Source of the DNA: Natronospirillum sp965602035
GTDB lineage: Bacteria > Pseudomonadota > Gammaproteobacteria > Pseudomonadales > Natronospirillaceae
Reading direction: 5' to 3'
Assembly: GCA_965602035.1 (NCBI GenBank)
Contig: OZ271919.1
Span: 806,001-870,000, forward strand
DNA length: 64,000 nucleotides
A program made the position numbers and the translations under genes. Below, piece after piece: positions 35,387 to 44,860 of this stretch; the stretch's first letter is position 1; each line of letters opens with the position of its first letter. The notes under the pieces are model-generated. The model was not told where the DNA came from, did no database searches, and saw only the letters and a program-made list of their open reading frames with translations.

Positions 35387-37294
35387 ATGGACGAATCAAT
35401 GGCTTCCTGGAGCGCCCGAGACAGCAGTGAACTCTACAATGTAGCCCGTTGGGGCGGTGGCTACTTCCGCATTGCTGACGACGGTTCCGTTGAGGTGCTG
35501 GATCGGAACAGCGGTGCACACGTGAGTTTTCAGACTCTGAGCCAACGGTGTCGGGAAGCCGGCCTGCAACTGCCGGTGCTGATGCGCTTTCCGCATATTC
35601 TGCACGACCGCGTCCGGACGCTGGTGGACGCCTTTCACCAGGGTATCGATTATGAAGGCTATCGGGGCCATTTCACGCCGATTTACCCGATCAAGGTCAA
35701 CCAGCAGTTCCGGGTAGTCAAGGAGCTGGTTGCCGGCCAGAAGGCGGTGCTGGACGGGCGTATGGGCCTGGAGGCAGGGAGCAAGCCCGAACTGCTGGCG
35801 GTGCTCGCCATTGCCGAACCCGGTCGCTCAACAATTGTCTGTAACGGCTACAAGGATCGGGACTACATCCGTCTGGCACTGATCGGTCAGCGGCTCGGGC
35901 ATCAGGTCTATATCGTGCTGGAAAAATCGTCCGAAGTGGACGATGTCCTTACCCTGGCCCGTGAATTGGGCGTCTCTCCGCGTATCGGGGTTCGGGCGCG
36001 CCTGTCGTCGATCAGTAAGGGCAACTGGCAGGATACCGGTGGGCCCAAGTCCAAATTCGGCCTGTCTGCGAGCGAGATTCTGAACACGGTAGACCGCCTC
36101 AGACGGGCCGATGCCCTGGAGGCCTTCCAGTTGCTGCATTTCCACCTGGGCAGCCAGATAGCCAATATCCAGGACATTCAGATCGGCTTGCGGGAGGCGG
36201 CCCGTTTCTATTCCGAGCTGTCCTTGCTTGGGGTGCCACTGAAAGTGGTCGACGTCGGCGGTGGACTCGGCGTGGATTATGAAGGCACCGCGTCGCGCAG
36301 TGCCTGCTCGGTGAACTATTCGCTGAATGAATACGCCAGCCGCGTCATTCATGCTTTCAGGGACGCCGCAGACCGCCACGACCTGCCACATCCGGATGTA
36401 TTCACGGAATCAGGTCGTGCGATGACAGCCCACCATGCCGTTCTGATGACTAATATCATCGGCATGGAAACGCAGGATGCCGAAACTGTCTCTCCACCGG
36501 GGGAAGGCACGGGTGCCCTGGCACAGGATATCTGGCGCAACTACGAAGATGCCGTTGAGCGGCGACGCAGCCTGTTCGAGGTGTACCATGACCTGGCCGC
36601 CTATACGCAGGAAAACAATCAGGCCTTCGCACTGGGCCAGGTCGGGCTGGGCGAGCGTGCCCAGAACGAGCAGGTGTTGAAAGCCACTGCGCGACACCTG
36701 CTCACGGCACTGAACCCCGGCAAGAAACCTCACCGGGTGATTCTGGATGAACTGAACGAGCAGATGGCCGACAAACTGTTCGCCAATTTCTCCCTGTTCC
36801 AGTCACTGCCCGACGTCTGGGGCGTCGATCAGATTTTCCCCATCCTGCCATTGCAGAACCTCGACCGGGAGCCCGATCGCCGCGTGGTACTGCGCGACAT
36901 CACCTGTGATTCGGATGGGCGCATTGACCATTATGTCGACGGTGAGGGCATTGAGGCGACGCTGCCCTACCCGTCCCAGCCCGCCGACAACGCGCTTCTG
37001 GGTTTTTTCCTGGTCGGTGCGTATCAGGAAATACTGGGCGACCTGCACAACCTGTTCGGTGATACCGATGCGGCCGACATCCGGTTTGATCCCGATTCCG
37101 GCGAGCCGATCGTCAGCCATGCACAACGGGGTGACACCGTCAGACAGGTGCTTCGTTTTGTCAATTTCGATCCGGACGTACTGCTGCAGTCGCTGTCAGA
37201 CCAGGTCAGTGAATCGGGACTCGACCGGCTGGAGAAGGACGAGCTGCTCAGTTGGCTGGCTGACGGCATGAGCGACACCACGTACCTGGACTGA
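35387..37294 (+). CDS. speA: Biosynthetic arginine decarboxylase
   Basis: A 635-residue PLP enzyme making agmatine for polyamine synthesis. Typical parts are YPIKVNQQFRVVKELV (PLP lysine in the PIKVNQ motif), LHFHLGSQIANIQDIQIGLREA, DVGGGLGVDYEGT and ESGRAMTAHHAVL. The start is uncertain: ATG at 35387 (MDES), ATG at 35399 (MASWS) and ATG at 35354 all give plausible lengths; none has a strong Shine-Dalgarno sequence. The stop lies inside a perfect inverted repeat shared with the gor stop. Confidence 0.95.
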   Translation: MDESMASWSARDSSELYNVARWGGGYFRIADDGSVEVLDRNSGAHVSFQTLSQRCREAGLQLPVLMRFPHILHDRVRTLVDAFHQGIDYEGYRGHFTPIYPIKVNQQFRVVKELVAGQKAVLDGRMGLEAGSKPELLAVLAIAEPGRSTIVCNGYKDRDYIRLALIGQRLGHQVYIVLEKSSEVDDVLTLARELGVSPRIGVRARLSSISKGNWQDTGGPKSKFGLSASEILNTVDRLRRADALEAFQLLHFHLGSQIANIQDIQIGLREAARFYSELSLLGVPLKVVDVGGGLGVDYEGTASRSACSVNYSLNEYASRVIHAFRDAADRHDLPHPDVFTESGRAMTAHHAVLMTNIIGMETQDAETVSPPGEGTGALAQDIWRNYEDAVERRRSLFEVYHDLAAYTQENNQAFALGQVGLGERAQNEQVLKATARHLLTALNPGKKPHRVILDELNEQMADKLFANFSLFQSLPDVWGVDQIFPILPLQNLDREPDRRVVLRDITCDSDGRIDHYVDGEGIEATLPYPSQPADNALLGFFLVGAYQEILGDLHNLFGDTDAADIRFDPDSGEPIVSHAQRGDTVRQVLRFVNFDPDVLLQSLSDQVSESGLDRLEKDELLSWLADGMSDTTYLD

Positions 37295-37309
37295 GGGCTT
37301 CCTCAGTCC
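37288..37309. terminator. Hairpin holding the stop codons of speA and gor
   Basis: GGACTGAGG (37288-37296) pairs perfectly with CCTCAGTCC (37301-37309) around a GCTT loop. The speA stop (37292-37294) lies in one arm, the gor stop (37303-37305) in the other. No T run follows on either strand, so it may slow decay or assist termination and is not a textbook terminator. Confidence 0.6.
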
Positions 37310-38646
37310 CGTGGCGAGCGCATGGTGACAAACTCCTCCGCCGACGTCGGATGAATGCCGATCGTCTGGTCAAAGTCCGCTTTCGTCGCGCCCATGGCGT
37401 AGGCAACCGCAAACCCCTGCATGATCTCGCCAGCCTCCGGCCCTACCATATGGGCACCCAGCACCCGGTCGGTATCGCGGTCAACAACAAGCTTCATCAG
37501 CGCCTTCAGCGGACTGCCTGACAGCGTATTCTGCATAGGCCGGAACGAGGCCGCGTAAACATCGACATTGGCATGGCGATCACGGGCTGCTTCCTCTGTC
37601 AGCCCCACAGTGCCAATGTTGGGCTCGGAGAAAACCGCTGTGGGTACGGTGTCATAGCGCACCGGTCGCGCGCCGGATCCATACCAGCTGTGGGCCAGGA
37701 AGGTGCCTTCCGCCAGAGCGACCGGTGTCAGTGGCGTACGATCAATCACATCGCCGATGGCATAAACGGACGGAACCGATGTCTGATACTGATCGTTCAC
37801 CCGGATCGCCCCGCGTTCATCAACGCTGACCCCAACAGCATCCAGACCGAGATTCCCTGTATTGGGAACTCGCCCGGTGGCACAGAGTACGAGGTCCGTC
37901 TGCAATTCCGTGCCGTCGGTCAGACCGACCCGGTACTGGCCATTATCTTCGCGCACATAAGCGAGCTGGTTATTCAGGTGGAGTTGAATGCCATCCGCCG
38001 CAAACTGTTCAGCGGCAAAGTGCCGAACCTCTTCATCAAACCCTCTCAGCAGCGCCGGGCTGCGATGGACCAGATGCGTCTCAACCCCTGTGCCGTTGAA
38101 GATGCCTGCCAGTTCAACCGCGATATAACCGCCCCCGACAACAATTACGCGGTCCGGCCAGGTATCCAGGTGAAAGAACTCATTACTGGTAATGACATGC
38201 TCCCGCCCTTCAACCTCGGGCACGAACGGCCAGCCGCCGGTGGCGATCAGGATCCGTTCCGCACTGATCAGTTCGCCGTTCACACGGACCTGGTTCGGCC
38301 CGGCCAGCTCTGCGCGGTTCTCGTAGAGCGTCACCCCGGCGTTGCTGAGCAGGTTGCCGTAGATGCCGTTCAGGCGCTGTATTTCCGTATCCTTGTTGTC
38401 TCTCAATGTCTGCCAATCGAAGCTGACCTCTCCGGTCGACAGGCCGAAACCGCGGGCTGCTTCCATTCCCCGGGCAAACTGGGCGGCATAGACAAACAGC
38501 TTTTTCGGCACGCAACCGACATTCACACAGGTTCCCCCCAGCGCCGACGGCTCGGCGACCGCGACCCGGGCCCCCAATTGCGCACTCATTCTGGCCGCAC
38601 GCACGCCGCCGGAACCGGCGCCGATCACAAACAGATCATAATCCAT
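37303..38646 (-). CDS. gor: Glutathione-disulfide reductase
   Basis: A 447-residue flavoprotein that reduces oxidised glutathione with NADPH. It has the FAD-binding GAGSGGVRAARMSAQLGA, the redox-active GGTCVNVGCVPKKL and the NAD(P) fold VIVVGGGYIAVELAGIFNG followed by Arg-containing HLVHRSPALLRGFD (an NADPH preference pattern), and the C-terminal His-Pro in GIHPTSAEEFV. It is 12 bases downstream of gspM on the same strand, an unusual partner. Some other bacteria place it near defence genes. Confidence 0.95.
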   Translation of the reverse strand: MDYDLFVIGAGSGGVRAARMSAQLGARVAVAEPSALGGTCVNVGCVPKKLFVYAAQFARGMEAARGFGLSTGEVSFDWQTLRDNKDTEIQRLNGIYGNLLSNAGVTLYENRAELAGPNQVRVNGELISAERILIATGGWPFVPEVEGREHVITSNEFFHLDTWPDRVIVVGGGYIAVELAGIFNGTGVETHLVHRSPALLRGFDEEVRHFAAEQFAADGIQLHLNNQLAYVREDNGQYRVGLTDGTELQTDLVLCATGRVPNTGNLGLDAVGVSVDERGAIRVNDQYQTSVPSVYAIGDVIDRTPLTPVALAEGTFLAHSWYGSGARPVRYDTVPTAVFSEPNIGTVGLTEEAARDRHANVDVYAASFRPMQNTLSGSPLKALMKLVVDRDTDRVLGAHMVGPEAGEIMQGFAVAYAMGATKADFDQTIGIHPTSAEEFVTMRSPRD

Positions 38647-38658
38647 ACTGCTCCCTAC

Positions 38659-39183
38659 TCACGTGTCATCGACATTGAACGCCAGTTCGGCCCTGACGGT
38701 TACCTGTCCGGGCACTGCTGCCCGGCTCATCAAGATCTGGTGTACCACCACATTGTTTGACTGCAGCGCGGCAAGCCAGCGGACCACAGCGTCAAAGGCC
38801 TGATTATCCAGCCATACCCGGAGCCGGTCGCCGCCATTCTGTTCAAACCGGCTCAGCCGTAGGCCATTTTCCTGCACCAGTTCATTGACGAGTGAGGTCA
38901 GTTGTCGTGGCTGGCTCCCATCCCTTACAGCTGGCGACGCCGCCGCAGTCTCGCCAGGCAATCGCCGGGCGGCCTGCTCCAGCCAGGTCAGGTCACTTTC
39001 GGCCGCACGCAATTCAGCCTCGACCCCTTGCCGTGCATCAACCAGCGGTTGCCAGACAAGCGTCAGAAACAACACGAAGACGGCCGCAACCATCAGTATT
39101 GACAGGACCCACTGTTCACCCTGGCTGTAGCGGCGCCAGCGCACCGCAAACTGATTCTTCAGCGTGCTCCGGATGCTGATCAT
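38659..39183 (-). CDS. gspM: Type II secretion system protein GspM
   Basis: A 174-residue inner-membrane protein: short cytoplasmic N-terminus, one membrane helix (WVLSILMVAAVFVLFLTLVW, about residues 25-44) and a periplasmic coiled coil with a ferredoxin-like fold. It partners GspL in the assembly platform. The position after gspL with a four-base ATGA overlap, plus the topology, make the assignment strong, although sequence conservation in this family is low. Confidence 0.88.
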   Translation of the reverse strand: MISIRSTLKNQFAVRWRRYSQGEQWVLSILMVAAVFVLFLTLVWQPLVDARQGVEAELRAAESDLTWLEQAARRLPGETAAASPAVRDGSQPRQLTSLVNELVQENGLRLSRFEQNGGDRLRVWLDNQAFDAVVRWLAALQSNNVVVHQILMSRAAVPGQVTVRAELAFNVDDT

Positions 39184-40505
39184 GCGCCACCTCCGGGAAC
39201 CGTCACCCGAAAATCGCCGCGAAACCGGTCGCCGGTCTGGCTCGCCGAATAGGTAACCTCAAGCGACTGCTGCTCCAGCGAGGCCCGGAAACGGTCCAGA
39301 TCCGGCGTACCGTCGGCACGCACAACCAATTGCATCAGTCCGGTCGCACTGCTGTACCGGACTTCATCCAGGGCTACAGATTGACCCGTGAGACCCGCAT
39401 TCAGCCGCGTCAGGGTACGCAGCACCGCCGGGGATCCGGAATTTCCGGCCCTGCCGGCAACGAGCGCCGACTCCACGACGCCTCGCCATGCACCGGGTTG
39501 ATACGCCGGCAGATCCGACGGCACAGCCCGTTGATAGAGTACCTGCGTTGCCGATCGGACGGCATCCAGTCGCGCTTCTGCACGTTCAATCTGCCCGTAC
39601 TGCCAGACCACCAACCCGACCATAAACATCGCCGCGGCCGCCGCAGCCGACACCCCGACATGACCCGGACCGACGCGGCCTTTCGTCAGGCTGTATCGAC
39701 CGGTCAGCAGGTTCACCATATCCGCCGGCCTTTGCAGGACCCGCCGGGCCCAGTATTCCAGCGGGTCTGTTTCAAGCCGGCGCGGCGGTGCCACCTCAGA
39801 AGCCAGAGTCTCAAGTTCAGCCATCAGCGTGGCCACTGTGTCTTCCGACTGGTCCTGGCAGATGGGATGAACCGACCGTGCACCATTGCGGTCGGCGGGC
39901 CCTCGCAGCAACCAGCGGCTGATGTCGCTGCGTCCACAGACAACGCCAGCGCCGGGAGAGGACAGCAGAACCCGCTCTCCGGTCCACAGGCAGCGGTACT
40001 CGCCCCGACAAGCGGCACCTGCCGACAATATCTGGGATTCGGCGTACACACCGGCCAGCCGCACGCCGGGTATCTGGTCGGGCAATGCAAACACCCAATC
40101 CATCCAGGCACAGGACACCACCAAAGCCTGCAGGTCATCTCCGCCCAGAGATGCGCCCGCGACCACGTGCTGCGATTCGACCGGATACGCCAGTTGTGCC
40201 TCCGCCACGTAGGGCAGGGATTGCTGCAGATATCGCCGCTGGGCTCTCGGCACAGTAACCCGGGTGTGCAGCACAGCCTCGGCCGGCAACACCAGAATAC
40301 CGTCGAGCTGATTGCCCTGCCGCTGACTCAGTGGTTCCAGGCTGTCCGCCAGCTCTTCCGGGCTGTTTTCATGAGTGACCATCCCTGGGCCGTTGCGGTC
40401 GCACAACAGCCAGCGAACACTGCGATTGGTGGCCGACGGCATGATGAAGACAGTTGGCCGGCGAACCGTGCGCCAGGGATTATCACGTCGACTCAATCGT
40501 TTCAT
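39180..40505 (-). CDS. gspL: Type II secretion system protein GspL
   Basis: A 441-residue bitopic protein. An actin-like cytoplasmic domain (about residues 25-250; LPAEAVLHTRVTVPRAQRRYLQQSLPY resembles the family) recruits GspE, one membrane helix lies near AAAAAAMFMVGLVVWQYG (about 285-305), and a periplasmic ferredoxin-like domain follows. It overlaps gspK by four bases (ATGA). An ATG 21 codons downstream (40442) would also give a plausible start. Confidence 0.9.
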   Translation of the reverse strand: MKRLSRRDNPWRTVRRPTVFIMPSATNRSVRWLLCDRNGPGMVTHENSPEELADSLEPLSQRQGNQLDGILVLPAEAVLHTRVTVPRAQRRYLQQSLPYVAEAQLAYPVESQHVVAGASLGGDDLQALVVSCAWMDWVFALPDQIPGVRLAGVYAESQILSAGAACRGEYRCLWTGERVLLSSPGAGVVCGRSDISRWLLRGPADRNGARSVHPICQDQSEDTVATLMAELETLASEVAPPRRLETDPLEYWARRVLQRPADMVNLLTGRYSLTKGRVGPGHVGVSAAAAAAMFMVGLVVWQYGQIERAEARLDAVRSATQVLYQRAVPSDLPAYQPGAWRGVVESALVAGRAGNSGSPAVLRTLTRLNAGLTGQSVALDEVRYSSATGLMQLVVRADGTPDLDRFRASLEQQSLEVTYSASQTGDRFRGDFRVTVPGGGA

Positions 40506-41434
40506 TCAGTGAGAATTCCATTGCCGTCAGTCAACGGGGAAGCAAAAGGCAAACGGTGACGTTGCATCACCTGCAGTTTGCCACTCGTGCCCCGGTAGAT
40601 CCAGCTTGTCTGCCAGAACAGTCGTTCGCGAAACTCAATCACCCCCTGAAATCGAAAATACTGATTACCCACGCTGAACCATTCGGCTGGCGGTGGTGTC
40701 GCTTCTTCAAACGTGGTGTGGGACAGCCAGTCGTCAACCGTTGAGAGGTTACCGCTGCCACGGAGTTCCTCGAGCGATGCCCATTGATCATCGGTGAGCT
40801 CCGGCCACACAGCGTCCAGCATGTTGCGGGACACCTGGGCGAGATCCAGCCGTGATGAGGGTGGCAGGAAAACCGCCCAGTCTGCCTCATTGAAGTCAGA
40901 TAACGGTATAAACTGATCCTCGAGCAGGTTCAGCTCGCTGGCATGGGCAATCGGGATGCCGCTCGCACGGTAGCCCGGATCTCTCGCACGGTACGACAGG
41001 TCCGCACCCTGCTCCGCATTCAGCCAACCCACCAGCCGGTCAAGCCATGCCGGGTCTTCCCCGTTCTGCGCCAGCAGTCTCTCCACCTGTTCGGCGGCGG
41101 GCTCCACACCGGCACTGGCGTGCAACCAGTTGAGGTTATACCGGCCGTTCAGGCGATCGAGGCGGAAAACGGCGGTGCCGCCCTCTTCCAGTTCGAATGG
41201 ATCGGACCATTCACCCCAGTACTCCGCCGGGAACGGCTCGGTTGCATGTCGCCTCAGCTCAGCCAGCCCGAGGCTTTCAGTAGACTGCAGCCAGGCAAGC
41301 CCCTGGCGCTGATCGAACCAGCCAATGGCCGCGCGCACTGATGCCTGTTGGCGATAGGCGAGCTGCGTAGCGACCGCGCTCAGCACAGCCGCAATCAGCA
41401 GCACCTGAATGAGTGCCACCCCACGCTGGTTCAT
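40502..41434 (-). CDS. gspK: Type II secretion minor pseudopilin GspK
   Basis: A 310-residue pseudopilin that caps the pseudopilus tip. The prepilin site is QRG/VALIQVLLIAAVLSAVA, with the short leader MNQRG. GspK proteins characteristically lack Glu at position +5, here Gln. The large periplasmic domain (NLNWLHASAGVEPAAEQVERLLA and later helical segments) is typical. It starts at 41434 by an ATGA overlap with gspJ; longer frames into gspJ are rejected. Confidence 0.92.
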   Translation of the reverse strand: MNQRGVALIQVLLIAAVLSAVATQLAYRQQASVRAAIGWFDQRQGLAWLQSTESLGLAELRRHATEPFPAEYWGEWSDPFELEEGGTAVFRLDRLNGRYNLNWLHASAGVEPAAEQVERLLAQNGEDPAWLDRLVGWLNAEQGADLSYRARDPGYRASGIPIAHASELNLLEDQFIPLSDFNEADWAVFLPPSSRLDLAQVSRNMLDAVWPELTDDQWASLEELRGSGNLSTVDDWLSHTTFEEATPPPAEWFSVGNQYFRFQGVIEFRERLFWQTSWIYRGTSGKLQVMQRHRLPFASPLTDGNGILTE

Positions 41435-42165
41435 GACTCGCCCTCGCCTTCGCCTGCCACCGGCGCTTCGGGCAGGCGCCACAGCAGCTCGACACGCGGC
41501 AATGACGGGCCAGCGAGAGTCAGTGACAGCGCCGCTGCACCCGGGTCTGCCATCTGCTCGGCCTCCGGCATGGCCCGTTCCTGCGGCCACGTTTCGACCC
41601 AACCGTTCGAGCCCGCCGAAAACCGGCCGCGGTACTGCCCGGTCAAACGGAATGTCGCCTCGGTCAGCGGCCCCAGAACTGCCTGCCGCAATGGCTCTGC
41701 CGTCGGGAGCGGCTCCAGGTGGGTATGATATTCTCGTACCAGGCAGGACGCCTGCTCCTCACCGTTGTCTGACATCGTGCCCGGGAATGTCCGCCGGATC
41801 GGCAGACAGATGTCCGACGGCCAGGGTGCAAGGCGATAGGACACACGTTGGAGCTCGGATCGGCGGGTATCGGAGAACCCGGGTACCGGCCAGCCCAGCC
41901 GGGTCAAAGCAAGCACATTCTCCGACAGCTGCAACGCCGGCAGCGTATTCCCGGCATCCGCCCGAACCGGCCGCAGCGGGCTGTGGGTGGCAAGATCCTG
42001 CGCCAGACGGTCATGGAACCACCGCAGTCGGTCTGCCGCCCACAGTTCTGCGTTGACGCGATCCCGGGCATTGGTTACCTGAAATACCAGACCGGCCGAC
42101 CCCAGGCCGAGCACACCAAGCACAACCAGGGCAATCATGAGTTCCAGCAAGGTGAATCCGCGCAT
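41431..42165 (-). CDS. gspJ: Type II secretion minor pseudopilin GspJ
   Basis: A 244-residue minor pseudopilin beginning MRG/FTLLELMIALVVLGVLGLG, a prepilin-peptidase site with Glu at +5 and a hydrophobic helix, then a beta-rich periplasmic domain. It forms the tip complex with GspI and GspK. The ATG shares one base with the gspI stop (TGATG), fixing this start; a longer upstream frame would lie inside gspI. Confidence 0.92.
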   Translation of the reverse strand: MRGFTLLELMIALVVLGVLGLGSAGLVFQVTNARDRVNAELWAADRLRWFHDRLAQDLATHSPLRPVRADAGNTLPALQLSENVLALTRLGWPVPGFSDTRRSELQRVSYRLAPWPSDICLPIRRTFPGTMSDNGEEQASCLVREYHTHLEPLPTAEPLRQAVLGPLTEATFRLTGQYRGRFSAGSNGWVETWPQERAMPEAEQMADPGAAALSLTLAGPSLPRVELLWRLPEAPVAGEGEGES

Positions 42166-42584
42166 CAGGGCACCGGCTCCAGCGTTACTCGCCGCGCCAG
42201 CACCGTCTCGCGACCGGCAATGCTCACTTCCACCGTAATCCGGCGCAGCGTCGATCCCCAGGTTTCTGACTGGGGCGTTTCCGTTTGCTGCCGCACCCGC
42301 CACTGTCGGCCGAACGCCTGTTGCTCTGTCTCCACGGACCCAAGGGGCAATGACTGCGCCAGACGAACCGTCGCCAGGTGGCTATCGAGCACGAGACTGG
42401 CCTGGGTCCGGTCACGCAGCCGCTCTGTCTGGCTGAGTGCGCCAGCCGTGCTGGCGGTGATCGCGGTGGCGACAATGGCAAAAACCCCGAGCGCGATCAT
42501 GACTTCGAGCAGGGTAAATCCGGCAGCCCGTGATCCGGTACCGACTTTCCTGCGCTGGCGCGGACGCTCCTGAGGGCGGTGCAT
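42165..42584 (-). CDS. gspI: Type II secretion minor pseudopilin GspI
   Basis: A 139-residue pseudopilin with a long basic leader (MHRPQERPRQRRKVGTGSRAAG) before the cleavage site G/FTLLEVMIALGVFAIVATAI. The remainder is a small beta domain. It nucleates the tip with GspJ and GspK. The start is three bases after the gspH stop. Confidence 0.92.
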   Translation of the reverse strand: MHRPQERPRQRRKVGTGSRAAGFTLLEVMIALGVFAIVATAITASTAGALSQTERLRDRTQASLVLDSHLATVRLAQSLPLGSVETEQQAFGRQWRVRQQTETPQSETWGSTLRRITVEVSIAGRETVLARRVTLEPVP

Positions 42585-42587
42585 GTG

Positions 42588-43142
42588 CTACTCCTCCCAG
42601 TATGGCGGGTTTACGCCGTCGCTGACCAGCCATCCAGCCACGGTCCGTCCGGAGGCATCGCGAAAGCGCACGCGCCACGGGCGGCTGAAGGTGCCATCCG
42701 GCATGACCTGCAATGCGACGGCCGACACTGCCAGCGGGGGACCGGACCGCGCGGGAGCAACCGGCTGCTGATCCACTTCCAGTTGCAGGGTCCAGGATTC
42801 CGGCAGCGACCAGGCATCGTGCCGGGCCAGGGTCTCGTTACTGCCGGGCAATCGACCTTCAGGTTCGTAATGAACAAGGGCATCCGACTCCCACTGCAGC
42901 GCCTGAGCCCGTCCATGCAGGCGCGCGTGGTCGGACACGCTCTGTACGAAGGCAGGCAGAGCCACGCGGACGCGGGCCTGATCCGATGAAACAGGCGACC
43001 GGCCGACAGACAGAGCGACCAGTCCGGAGACGACGGCCATCACCAGTAACACCAGCATCAGCTCAATGAGCGTGAATCCCTGATCACCGCGCACCGACCG
43101 GTAACCGGCAGGCCGGGATTCGGTTCGCTTACTGACCGACAT
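42588..43142 (-). CDS. gspH: Type II secretion minor pseudopilin GspH
   Basis: About 184 residues. Prepilin site QG/FTLIELMLVLLVMAVVSGLVALSVG, then a beta domain ending PPYWEE. GspH links the tip complex to the GspG shaft. Start: ATG at 43142 (MSVSKRTES), overlapping the end of gspG by 14 bases; an alternative ATG nine codons upstream at 43169 overlaps further and is less likely. Confidence 0.9.
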   Translation of the reverse strand: MSVSKRTESRPAGYRSVRGDQGFTLIELMLVLLVMAVVSGLVALSVGRSPVSSDQARVRVALPAFVQSVSDHARLHGRAQALQWESDALVHYEPEGRLPGSNETLARHDAWSLPESWTLQLEVDQQPVAPARSGPPLAVSAVALQVMPDGTFSRPWRVRFRDASGRTVAGWLVSDGVNPPYWEE

Positions 43143-43572
43143 CCCGGCTGGACATATCCGCATCGTCACCTTCGCCCCCGGCCTGACCGTCCGCGCCGAA
43201 CGACGTCAGGACAGGGTTGCCGCCATCGTCCAGGGAGTACTGGTACGCGGTACCCCAGGGATCTTCCGGTTCAGTTCGAAGATACGGGCCACTCCAGTTC
43301 CGTGGTTCCGGTGCGCCGGATGGCTCGGTCAGCAATGCGTCCAGCCCCTGCTCTTCCGACGGGTAGCGACCGTTATCAAGTCGATACATCTGCAGAGCAT
43401 TGTCTATGGTATTGAAGTCGGTTGTCACGGCCTGACGCATCGCCTGTTGATCGCGGCCGATAAAGTTCTGCGCGACCAGGCCGGTCAGTACGGCGATGAT
43501 TACCAGCACGACCATGAGTTCGATCAACGTAAAGCCTGACTGATTGCGCGTTCTGGAAATTCCTTGATGCAT
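43129..43572 (-). CDS. gspG: Type II secretion major pseudopilin GspG
   Basis: About 147 residues, forming the pseudopilus shaft. Site SG/FTLIELMVVLVIIAVLTGLVAQ with Glu +5, then MYRLDNGRYPSEEQGLDALL and a Ca-binding-like region with DPWGTAYQYS typical of GspG. The start MHQGISRTRNQ at 43572 gives a normal leader; a frame from 43629 adds 19 residues and lacks a clear ribosome site. Confidence 0.95.
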   Translation of the reverse strand: MHQGISRTRNQSGFTLIELMVVLVIIAVLTGLVAQNFIGRDQQAMRQAVTTDFNTIDNALQMYRLDNGRYPSEEQGLDALLTEPSGAPEPRNWSGPYLRTEPEDPWGTAYQYSLDDGGNPVLTSFGADGQAGGEGDDADMSSRDVGQ

Positions 43573-43643
43573 GATGGGTAGGACAATCCTGTTGTCAGAA
43601 GGTTTACAGAATAAAACGGCCCGGGTCACAAACCGCCCCGGAA

Positions 43644-44852
43644 CTATACCATGGCACTCATCTGAGTAAGAGGCAGTACGACGGCGGTAACAATCACCAA
43701 CACCACCGCCCCCATGAGTACAAGCATGAGCGGCTCCAGCAGGCCGACGAGTGTGGCAATGAGGTCCTTGAGCTGTTGTTCCTGCTGCCGCGCCGCGCGG
43801 CCCAGCAGATCGTCCAGCCTGCCACTCGCCTCCCCGCTTGCCACCATATGGACAATCATGGGAGAAAAACAGCCCGAATCACCCAACGATCGGCTGAGTG
43901 TAGCCCCTTCGCGTACCTGCTGCTCCGCCAGGACCAGGGCATCGCGCACGGGAATCAGGTTTACCACCGACGCCGCGATGTGCATGCTCTCCACAACCGG
44001 AACACCGCTGCGCGTGAGCAATGCCAGCGTACTGGCAAACCGGGCAGTGCTGAACCCCTGAACAACCCGACCGAAAAACGGGAGGGCCAGCACGGCACGG
44101 TGAGTGATCCGTCGTCGACCCTCCGCCCGGTTCCAGAGCCGGAACAGGACCACCCCAAGCGCCACCAGAATCAGAGCCGGCCACCACCAGACCCGGGTGA
44201 ATTCAGTCACGGCAAGCAGCGCCTGAGTGGCTGCCGGAAGCGGCTGGTCGCCACTGGTATAGACCTCAAGAATTCTCGGTACAATACTGTTCAGCAGGAA
44301 CACAACAATACCAATGGCGACCACCGACAGGATCACCGGGTAGGTTGCTGCCATCCGAATGCGCCGCCGGGTGGCTTCCTGGTCTTCTATATACTCTGCC
44401 AATTGCTCGAGCACGTGACCCAGACGCCCCGACTGCTCACCGGCCTGTACCGTCGACCGGAACTGCAGGTTAAACGCGCGCGGGTATCCGGCCATCGACT
44501 GGGCCAGCCCGTAACCTTCCAGCAAGCGGCTGCGCACGCCGCTGAGCAGTGAGCGGGCCCGCGGCCCTCGCGTCTGCTGGGCAACCACATTAAGGCATTC
44601 CTCAACCGGCATGCCCGCATTGACCAGCGTGGACAGCTGCCGGGTAATCAACGCCAGCTCTCGCACTGGCAGACGCGGGGAGAACCAACGGCGCGGCCCC
44701 CGGTCATGTGAATCCTGTACTGCACTCAGAGACACCGGCACCCAGCCCCGTTCGCGCAACCTGGCCCGGACCTGGCGTGGGCTGTCTGCCGTCAGGACGC
44801 CTTTGCGCGTTTTCCCGCGGGGGTCCAGCGCACTGAATTCAAATGCCGGCAT
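43644..44852 (-). CDS. gspF: Type II secretion system inner-membrane platform protein GspF
   Basis: A 402-residue polytopic platform protein. Two T2SS-F domains, each of about 120 residues, with the signature LALITRQLSTLVNAGMPVEECLN and, in the second, RFASTLALLTRSGVPVVESMHIAA, are separated by membrane helices. It starts nine bases after gspE and interacts with its motor. Confidence 0.96.
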   Translation of the reverse strand: MPAFEFSALDPRGKTRKGVLTADSPRQVRARLRERGWVPVSLSAVQDSHDRGPRRWFSPRLPVRELALITRQLSTLVNAGMPVEECLNVVAQQTRGPRARSLLSGVRSRLLEGYGLAQSMAGYPRAFNLQFRSTVQAGEQSGRLGHVLEQLAEYIEDQEATRRRIRMAATYPVILSVVAIGIVVFLLNSIVPRILEVYTSGDQPLPAATQALLAVTEFTRVWWWPALILVALGVVLFRLWNRAEGRRRITHRAVLALPFFGRVVQGFSTARFASTLALLTRSGVPVVESMHIAASVVNLIPVRDALVLAEQQVREGATLSRSLGDSGCFSPMIVHMVASGEASGRLDDLLGRAARQQEQQLKDLIATLVGLLEPLMLVLMGAVVLVIVTAVVLPLTQMSAMV

Positions 44853-44860
44853 GAATTGCC

